64,000 nucleotides of DNA from Chamaelirium japonicum (lineage: Eukaryota; Streptophyta; Magnoliopsida; Liliales; Melanthiaceae). Where the stretch lies: positions 37,291,526 through 37,355,525 of the forward strand of contig OX393553.1 of NCBI GenBank assembly GCA_947650365.1. The letters run 5' to 3'. Positions 57,579 through 64,000 of the stretch are shown piece by piece. Position 1 is the first letter of the stretch. Every line of letters starts with the position of its first letter. The notes under the pieces are model-generated. The model did not search any database. It saw only the letters and a list, made by a program, of their open reading frames with translations, and had not been told where the DNA came from. The position numbers were made by a program, and so were the translations under genes.

Positions 57579-58234
57579 TCTTACATGTGCCGACGTGGAT
57601 GCAAACCCGACGCGCTCGGACCCGGACCCGACTCAAAGGCCCCTACGTGGATGCAAACCCGACACGCGGACCCGACTCGCGCGCACCGATGCAGACCCGG
57701 ACCTGACTCGCACCTAGCAAAGAGGAGCGGACCCTATGCGTCAAGGGGGGCCGGCCCCTACTAGGGTCCGAACCCTATAGGGCCGGCCCCTACTAGGACC
57801 CGAGCCACATGGGGCCGGCCCTAGTAGGACCCGAACCCCATGGGGGGCCGGCCGGCCCTGCAAGGAAAGAAAAGAAAAGAAAGAAAAGAAAAAGGAAAGA
57901 AAAGAAAGGAAAGAAAAGAAAAAGGAAAGAAAAGAAAAGGAAAGAAAAGAAAGAAAAGGAAAGAAATACCGCCATGGGCGGGGGGAGGTAGCGTATGACG
58001 TCTGCACACACGCGGATCTGCGCCGATCCCTCGATCCGACGCACAAGACGAAGCGCCCGATCGCCATCGATTTCGTGCGCAAAATCCAGCCATAATTGCA
58101 CCCGCCAGAAAAGGAAAACAACTAAATGTTATTCCCCTCATCAATGGATGAATAAAATCCGGGTAATTATGAGAGAGATACAAAAGGGATTTAAAATTAA
58201 AAAGTTCCCATATCTCTCTCCCCACCTCTTTGCC
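57579..58234 (+). other. U3-like part of gypsy 2 LTR
   Basis: Contains repeated GTGGATGCAAACCCGAC, several GGGCCGGCCCC blocks near 57,750-57,860, and an A/G run of GGAAAGAAAAG units at about 57,865-57,965. It leads to the TATA box. No gene is seen. Confidence 0.5.
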
Positions 58235-58243
58235 TATAAATAG
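58235..58243 (+). promoter_or_regulatory. TATA box of gypsy 2 LTR
   Basis: TATAAATAG after GCC, followed by a G-rich start region. The only strong TATA in the LTR, placing R near 58,265-58,275. Confidence 0.65.
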
Positions 58244-58274
58244 AGGGGGTGGGGGAAGGAAAAAAGGGTCGACG

Positions 58275-59256
58275 ATTGAAGACAAAGCGCGGGAGCTCTG
58301 CAGAAGAGGAGACGCTTCTTCACCGACCCAAGGCTTCACGAGGCACAGTCAAGCCTGTCCCGAGGGATCGGCTTACTGAAAGCCCTCATCAATGTGAAGA
58401 CCCTTGCACACGAAGATCATCCCTTCGACTCCGTGCACGAAGAAGAAAGCTCGGAGAAGAAGAACCCTTCGACTCCGAAGACGCCAGAAGCAAAGGCCGG
58501 AGAAGAAGATCGGAGCGGCACTACCCCGTCGTCTCCAACAAGCCTTCGACTCCGATCAAGCCCAAAAGCCCGGAGAAGAAGAGGAGCGGCACTACCCCGT
58601 CGTCTCCAACAAAGCCTTCAACTCCGATCAAGCCCAAAAGCCCGGAGAAGAAGAGAAGCGGCGCTACACCCGTCGTCGTCAACAAGGCCTTTGACTCCGA
58701 TCAAGCCCAAAAGCCCGGAGAAGATGCCGACACCATAACCGTCACCAAGGCCGGGTCGGGAAATTGAAGACGAAACGCCAGAGCTCTGCAGAAGAGGAGA
58801 CGCTTCTTCATCGACCCAAGGCTTCACGAGGCATAGTCAAGCCTGTCCCGAGGGATCGGCTTACTGAAAGTCCTCATCAATGTGAAGACCCTTGCACACG
58901 AAGATCATCCCTTCGACTCCGTGCACGAAGAAGAAAGCTCGGAGAAGAAGAACCCTTCGACTCCGAAGACGCCAGAAGCAAAGGCCGGAGAAGAAGAGGA
59001 GCGGCACTACCCCGTCGTCTCCAACAAGCTTCGACTCCGATCAAGCCCAAAAGCCCGGAGAAGAAGAGGAGCGGCACTACCCCGTCGTCTCCAACAAGCT
59101 TCGACTCCGATCAAGCCCAAAATCCCGGAGAAGAAGAGGAGCGGCACTACCCCATCGTCTTCAACAAGCTTCGACTCCGATCAAGCCCAAAAGCCCGGAG
59201 AAGAAGAAGAGCGGCACTACCCCGTCGTCTCCAACAAGCCTTCGACTCTGATCAAG
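58275..59256 (+). repeat. 488-bp direct duplication within gypsy 2 LTR
   Basis: The segment beginning ATTGAAGACAAAGCGCGGGA at 58,275 recurs at 58,763 with few changes (shared ACGCTTCTTCA and CTCATCAATGTGAAGACC blocks 488 bases apart). Each copy leads into 70-bp repeats. Confidence 0.9.
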
Positions 59257-59780
59257 CCCAAAAGCCCGGAGAAGAAGAGGAGCGGCACTACCCCGTCGTC
59301 TCCAACAAGCCTTCGACTCCGATCAAGCCCAAAAGCCCGGAGAAGAAGAGGAGCGGCACTACCCCGTCGTCTCCAACAAGCTTCGACTCCGATCAAGCCC
59401 AAAAGGCCGGAGAAGAAGAGGAGCGGCACTACCCCGTCGTCTCCAACAAGCTTCGACTCCGATCAAGCCCAAAAGCCCGGAGAAGAAGAGGAGCGGCACT
59501 ACCCCGTCGCCTCCAACAAGCTTCGACTCCGATCAAGCCCAAAAGCCCAGAGAAGAAGAGGAGCGGCACTACCCCGTCGTCTCCAACAAGCTTCGACTCC
59601 GATCAAGCCCAAAAGCCCGGAGAAGAAGAGGAGCGGCACTACCCCATCGTCTCCAACAAGGCTTCGACTCCGATCAAGCCCAAAAGCCCGGAGAAGAAGA
59701 GGAGCGGCACTACCCCGTCGTCTCCAACAAATCCTCGATCCCGATCAAGCCCCAAAGCCCGGAGGAGAGAAGCGAAGCGT
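58990..59780 (+). repeat. 70-bp tandem array, about 11 units
   Basis: Units of AGAAGAAGAGGAGCGGCACT, then ACCCCGTCGTCTCCAAC, then TTCGACTCCGATCAAGCCC recur at 59,341, 59,411, 59,481, 59,551 and 59,621. About three related units lie at 58,500-58,720 in the first duplicated block. All three forward frames are open through the array because the unit lacks stop triplets, so the 300-codon frames here (58,764-59,804 and 58,882-59,850) are not genes. Confidence 0.93.
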
Positions 59781-59972
59781 CATCACCCCGTCGTCTTCGA
59801 CTAACACCTGCGCCATCCACGAAGAAGAAAGCCTGGAGCAGATCGCCTGAAGCGTCGCTACCCCCGTCGTCTTCATCAACAAAAGCCGACGCTACAACCA
59901 TCACACGGAGACTGTCGCTACCCTCGTCGTCTTCATCAACAAAAGCCGACGCCACAACCGTCGCACGGAGAT

Positions 59973-60779
59973 CGGTGCTACCCCCACCATCTTCGAAACC
60001 ATTCTTCAACTCCGATCACGCCAAAGAAGCCCGGAGAAGAAGAGAAGTCCAGTCGATACGTAGACCGTCGAAGCACCGGAGAAGTAGCCCACGTCGTTCG
60101 AAGAAGAAGATCGAGTTGACGCCAAAGCTAAAGCCAACGCAAGAAGCCAAAGCAAAGCCCCAGTAAAGCCCGCGCCAAAGCAACGCAAGTGCCAAAGCCA
60201 AGCGACTACGCCGGCCACGAGCAAAAGCACCGCACGTTCTAGCCGATACGACGCGAAGTCCGGAAGAACGAAAGCATCGCAAGTCTCTCCCAGCTACGTC
60301 CAAATGCAAGCGCCGAAGCAAAGCAAAAGCCAGAGCCACGCCGGAGCAAAGCCAAAGCCAAAAAGCCAAAGCCAAAGCCAACGCCAAAAGCTAGATCGAC
60401 GCCGCGAACCGACGATCAAGGACGCCGAGGTCAAGCAAGGAACGAGGAAGACGCGAAGACCGAGGAACGAAGCCGAAAACCCCCTAGCCGAGAAAGCGCG
60501 AAGCACGGAAGGGACAAAGCAACGGTGGACATTCCTTAGCCTCTCCAAAACCCTCTCCCTGTAAAACCCCTGTCCTGGGCAGCCCCTTCAGAGCTCTCGC
60601 ACGAACACCACGTGGAGACGCGGATCAAAGGGATCCCCCAGAAGATCTTTCCCACAATCCCCTGATCAAAACTCGCCGCAACCCGGACTCGCTACACCCG
60701 AGCCACCCGGGTCCCGGCCACAATTGTAATCTCGTGTGATTCGCAATAAAGACGACCCGCGCTTTTTTCCGCATCCACA
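59973..60779 (+). repeat. Right inverted arm (U5 of gypsy 2)
   Basis: Runs to the LTR end CCACA and is followed by the primer site. It contains AAAGCCAAAGCC-type short repeats near 60,320-60,390. Confidence 0.95.
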
Positions 60780-60785
60780 GATTTC

Positions 60786-60804
60786 TGGCACGCCCGGTGG
60801 GACC
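60786..60804 (+). other. Gypsy 2 primer-binding site
   Basis: TGGCACGCCCGGTGGGACC starts six bases after the LTR end. This form is common in plant Tat-lineage elements; the tRNA is not assigned here. Confidence 0.7.
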
Positions 60805-60851
60805 TCTTCTCCTTTCATCCGTACGGTTGAAGAAGCTGCTTGAAGTTTGCA

Positions 60852-63206
60852 ATGGCCGGAACAAACAACGATGCGTTTGCTCCAAGCCTCTCACCAATCG
60901 CCGAGTCTCCTCTACTCCGACACGGTGATCCAGTAAATTCGGAGGGTGATGCTCCTCCAATGGTGCGCGTCTACACTCGGCGTACATGGACTCTCGCGGA
61001 CGTCTTCGTGCCAGAAGCTACTACCGAAGATGCTCGCCAAAGCGCCGACGAGGCCCTGGTGCTTGAAGAAACGAGCCTCGATCCTGGAGTCCATGTCCAG
61101 AAGTTTGGGGAGGACCAGTCCCAACCCCGAACCCGTTCGGGTTCTCCGGCAGACGTTGCACCTCCTCTGCAGGGGGCAAACGTCAATCATCAGCCAGAAG
61201 CAAGTCGGCGTAACTACATCTCTGATGATGACGGCGAGGATGCGAACATGCAACACCGAGATGTTCTCAGTCACCACCTTCCGTCCGCTCTTCAGCTACA
61301 AGTCATGCAGATGAGCGAGCATATGGCGCAAATTACTCGGCTAATGGAGGAGAAGGATCGTCACATCAACACTCTGCTCCAAAAGCTAAGCGCAAAGGAT
61401 GCTTCACCAGTCGGCCAGCCCGTCGCTTCTCCAGTAGCCGCTCAAGTTCCGTCTTCAACTCCCGCTCCACAAGAGGTTGTTCCGACGATTCAAGCAGTTA
61501 CTCCAGCGCTCTCCTCGGCTCCCGTCCCAGTGGAAGTCGTCTCCCCGACGCCAGCCTCGGTGGCCACTCAACCTCCGGCAACGGCAACGATGAATGCTCA
61601 GCAAGTCCAAGCGTTGATAGCCGACATGATGCGTTCCCACGGCAGTAGCCTTCCTCCGATCACGGCAGTATACTCGAAGCCCTACACCGCGAGGATCCAG
61701 CAGCTACGCTTCCCAGTCAGATTCCAGCCACCAAAGTTTCAGCACTTCGACGGAAAGGGAAATCCGAGACAGCACGTCGCCCACTTCTTCTACCGGCTGC
61801 GAATGGGTTCGGATGAAACCCTCCGAGAATTCACACGGAGGTTCCGGAATGAGCATGCAGCGCTCTCCGGACGCCATCTCGACGATGAGGCAATTATGTT
61901 GGCATTCCAAAATGCTCTGCGCTATGACCTTCATATCTACAACGACCTCATCTGCAACCCCCCCGATTCCCTTGGAGCGCTCTTTGATCGGATCCAGCGA
62001 GAAATTGAAGTCGAGGATGATCAAGTCGCTCGCAAGGGGCGAGACTTCAGGAAGCGTCCATCCGACAAAGAGCCGACACGACCACCAGCCCGAGCGAACA
62101 ACGCTCAAGCTAAAGAGAAGGAGTCCTCCAAAAAGCCGCGAAGGGCAGACGATAGACCCACCAAGCCTCGGAGAACAACCTTCACTAGCTGGAACTTGCC
62201 CATCGACATTATCCTTGAACAGATCCAGCACGAGAGCTATCTTAGAAGGCCAAACCCTCTTCAGCCTGGCACCAAGCAAACACAAGACAAGTCAGTCTAT
62301 TGCAACTTTCATCGGTGCCACGGCCATTCTACCATTCGGTGCTTCAGTCTGAAGTACCACCTGGAAGACCTACAGGAGCAAGGCCATCTTCAGGATTTTA
62401 AATCTGAGACAGGCAGGGCTGGCGGTCCACACCCTCCTCCTCCCCCTCCCCAAAGGGAGAAGGAGGGATGCTGGATTCGCTCGGTCACTTCTCAAGCAAC
62501 TCTTATCTTAGTTCAAGCGAATGTTTACGGCATCCACGGCAACCTACATCATCAAACTCCAACTCGAAAGGAGGTTGAGCGGCAAGTACGACGTGTCCAT
62601 CACGTTCGCACCCTCGCTCAAGTTGAAGACTCCTGGATAGAAAAGCCCATCAAAGGCCTCCCATGGCCGGCAATCATCTTTATCGATCAGGATCTCCACG
62701 GAGTATGCACTCCTCACCGAGATCCTTTGGTCCTTCGACTCATGGTTGATGGGAGATCGGTCAACCGGATCCTCATTGATACTGGTAGCTCCATCGACAT
62801 CATGTTCTCTGATTGCTTCAAACATCTCGGTCATAAGTACGAGAGTCTTGACGTAATCCCGACCATCATTACTGGCTTCAACGGAGAGCAGAGCATGACA
62901 ATGGGCGAAGCAAAATTTACACTCGATCTCAGTAGCGATATGCGAGTGTCCGTCCATTTTGCTGTAGTTGAGGGGACATCAAACTACAATGCCATTCTAG
63001 GCAGGCCTTTCCTTCATCAGATCAATGTTGTCTCCTCCTCTAATCACCAACTCCTTAAATTCCCAACCGAAGAGGGCATCAGATGGATCCGAGGGAGTCA
63101 GCAAACGGGAAGATCATGCGAAGCGGCGGCTGCTCGAAATCAATCAATGCCCAAGGCTACGCCAGCAAAGCGTTCTGCTAGTGAAGCCGGTCCCTCGACC
63201 AGATAG
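60852..63206 (+). CDS. Gypsy 2 gag-protease
   Basis: ATG 60,852 opens 784 codons. After a Pro/Ala-rich N-terminal part comes a retrotransposon gag domain (ETLREFTRRFRNEHAAL at about 61,815), a basic linker, a CCHC-like segment CNFHRCHGHSTIRC at about 62,302, then aspartic protease with ILIDTGSSIDIMF at about 62,770 and AILGRPFLHQ at about 62,992. It ends at TAG 63,204-63,206. The next codons are CAA TCA. The same phase continues directly into reverse transcriptase. Confidence 0.85.
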   Translation: MAGTNNDAFAPSLSPIAESPLLRHGDPVNSEGDAPPMVRVYTRRTWTLADVFVPEATTEDARQSADEALVLEETSLDPGVHVQKFGEDQSQPRTRSGSPADVAPPLQGANVNHQPEASRRNYISDDDGEDANMQHRDVLSHHLPSALQLQVMQMSEHMAQITRLMEEKDRHINTLLQKLSAKDASPVGQPVASPVAAQVPSSTPAPQEVVPTIQAVTPALSSAPVPVEVVSPTPASVATQPPATATMNAQQVQALIADMMRSHGSSLPPITAVYSKPYTARIQQLRFPVRFQPPKFQHFDGKGNPRQHVAHFFYRLRMGSDETLREFTRRFRNEHAALSGRHLDDEAIMLAFQNALRYDLHIYNDLICNPPDSLGALFDRIQREIEVEDDQVARKGRDFRKRPSDKEPTRPPARANNAQAKEKESSKKPRRADDRPTKPRRTTFTSWNLPIDIILEQIQHESYLRRPNPLQPGTKQTQDKSVYCNFHRCHGHSTIRCFSLKYHLEDLQEQGHLQDFKSETGRAGGPHPPPPPPQREKEGCWIRSVTSQATLILVQANVYGIHGNLHHQTPTRKEVERQVRRVHHVRTLAQVEDSWIEKPIKGLPWPAIIFIDQDLHGVCTPHRDPLVLRLMVDGRSVNRILIDTGSSIDIMFSDCFKHLGHKYESLDVIPTIITGFNGEQSMTMGEAKFTLDLSSDMRVSVHFAVVEGTSNYNAILGRPFLHQINVVSSSNHQLLKFPTEEGIRWIRGSQQTGRSCEAAAARNQSMPKATPAKRSASEAGPSTR

Positions 63207-64000
63207 CAATCAAGGGAGCCCTCAATGCCCGAGCCTGCATCTCTGGAATGGGAGGCTCCACCCTCAGTCGAAGAAATTGTTCGAGTTGACCTCGGCAATG
63301 GAAGTCCTCCTCGAGAGACTTTCATCGGCACTGGCCTGAACAGCAAAGAAGCGCAAGATATGGTTTCGTTCCTCAAATCTAACATAGATGTCTTCGCTTG
63401 GAGTTTTGAAGACATGCCCGGGATCAATCCGGACGACGCATGTCATCGGCTCACAATCAAAGAAGGGTCACACCCAGTCAAACAAAAGCCTCGAACCATC
63501 AGACCGGAGCGATGGATTGCAGTTCAAGAAGAAATTGACAAGTTACTTGCTGCTGGCTTCATCCGCGAAGTTGAGTATCCAACTTGGATCTCAAACATAG
63601 TCGCGGTCCCGAAGAAAAATGGGAAGATCAGAGTCTGCATCGACTTCACCAACCTCAACAAAGCTTGTCCCAAAGATCCGTTCCCCATGCCAAGGATAGA
63701 TAGACTCGTAGATGCCACCGCTGGGCACGAGCTACTATCCTTCATGGATGGATACTCGGACTACAATCAAATCCCCCTGCATCGGGATGATCAAGAGAAG
63801 ACATGCTTCGTGACGGATAGGGGTCTCTATTGCTACAACGTCATGCCCTTTGGCCTTAAAAATGCAGGATCAACCTACCAAAGGCTAGTCACAAAGATGT
63901 TCAAAGAACAGATCGGTCGCAACGTCGAAGTCTACGTTTATGATCTGCTTACCAAGAGCCTAACTCGAGCAGAACACCTCTCTGACCTCGCCGAAACATT
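63207..64000 (+). CDS. Gypsy 2 reverse transcriptase, partial
   Basis: In phase with the upstream frame and open to the window end. RT blocks include PTWISNIVAVPKKNGKIRVC, DFTNLNKACPKDPFPMP and VMPFGLKNAGSTYQRL. The catalytic box, normally YVDD, reads YVYD at 63,933-63,944: the first aspartate codon is TAT at 63,939-63,941. Loss of this aspartate would be expected to abolish polymerase activity. RNase H and integrase would lie beyond the window. Confidence 0.85.

Larger units (their letters stand above)
56773..60779 (+). repeat. Candidate 5' LTR of gypsy 2 with inverted arms
   Basis: It begins TGTGGACGCGG and ends CCGCATCCACA, so both ends look like true LTR termini. The left 805 bases are the near-perfect reverse complement of the right 805. 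Either the LTR itself is 4.0 kb and palindromic at its ends, or an inverted U5 fragment lies left of a shorter LTR starting near 57,580. Confidence 0.6.
56773..64000 (+). mobile_element. Gypsy element 2 (Tat/Retand-like), runs off window
   Basis: Inserted in gypsy 1 gag. It has a long 5' LTR region, primer site TGGCACGCCCGGTGGGACC at 60,786, a gag-protease frame, an in-frame TAG, then reverse transcriptase to the window end. Element type rests on RT text such as VMPFGLKNAGSTYQR and on the protease. The candidate target duplication is ATGTT at 56,768-56,772, whose partner would lie outside the window. Confidence 0.85.

Noticed and set aside
57165-57764. 199-codon frame rich in Ala, Leu and Trp
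   Set aside because: Antisense of the U5 arm; the matching frame appears on the other strand in the right arm.
58764-59850. Two overlapping forward frames of more than 320 codons
   Set aside because: They are the 70-bp LTR array read in two frames; all frames are open and the translations are the same cyclic low-complexity peptides.
1-64000. CRISPR array, operon or prokaryotic features
   Set aside because: All coding evidence is eukaryotic (spliced plant gene, plant retroelements). The tandem repeats lack CRISPR-like unique spacers.

Overview
This window is nuclear DNA of a flowering plant. The evidence is one intact four-exon gene for an IRX10-type GT47 xylan xylosyltransferase (exons at 36,512-48,100, + strand), the probable first exon of a SEC14-like gene on the minus strand near 4.4 kb, and a dense load of plant-type transposable elements: Ty1/copia elements with TGGTATCAGAGC primer sites, two Ty3/gypsy elements, a LINE, and hAT- and Tourist-type non-autonomous elements. 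The protein and repeats do not resolve the lineage below angiosperm. Most of the 64 kb is transposon-derived.

Layout. 1-3.2 kb: two GC-rich minisatellites and unassigned DNA. 3.2-4.15 kb: a tandem duplication and nested MITEs. 4.3-5.4 kb: SEC14-like first exon and its upstream region. 5.4-5.84 kb: a hAT-type element. 6.75-31.9 kb: four LTR retrotransposons nested one inside another (D contains A, A contains B, B contains C). The three inner boundaries (A, B, C) are fixed to the base by 5-bp target-site duplications. 32-35.8 kb: mostly unassigned DNA with a GGT-rich minisatellite. 35.8-36.1 kb: a hAT-type element just upstream of the xylosyltransferase gene. 36.5-48.1 kb: that gene, whose 9.67-kb first intron carries a young copia element (E) that has itself inserted into a smaller inverted-repeat element. 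48.7-51.4 kb: a LINE remnant split by a back-to-back pair of Tourist-like MITEs and two hAT-type elements. 51.4-55.5 kb: microsatellites, short minisatellites and unassigned DNA. 55.6-64 kb: a gypsy element truncated in gag by a second gypsy element, whose 5' LTR region has about 805-bp inverted arms and a 70-bp tandem array. Its coding region runs off the window end.

How the parts relate. The xylosyltransferase gene appears functional: 412 codons, no breaks, and one non-canonical GC-AG intron. The SEC14-like exon is the only other host coding sequence I can support; its later exons must lie beyond the left edge or be lost. Every retrotransposon coding region seen has at least one break or altered catalytic residue. 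The observations most worth following are (1) base-paired stems in the U3 of the related elements B and C, supported by compensatory changes, plus an H-type pseudoknot, (2) the gypsy LTR with long inverted arms, and (3) the fully datable four-level nest.
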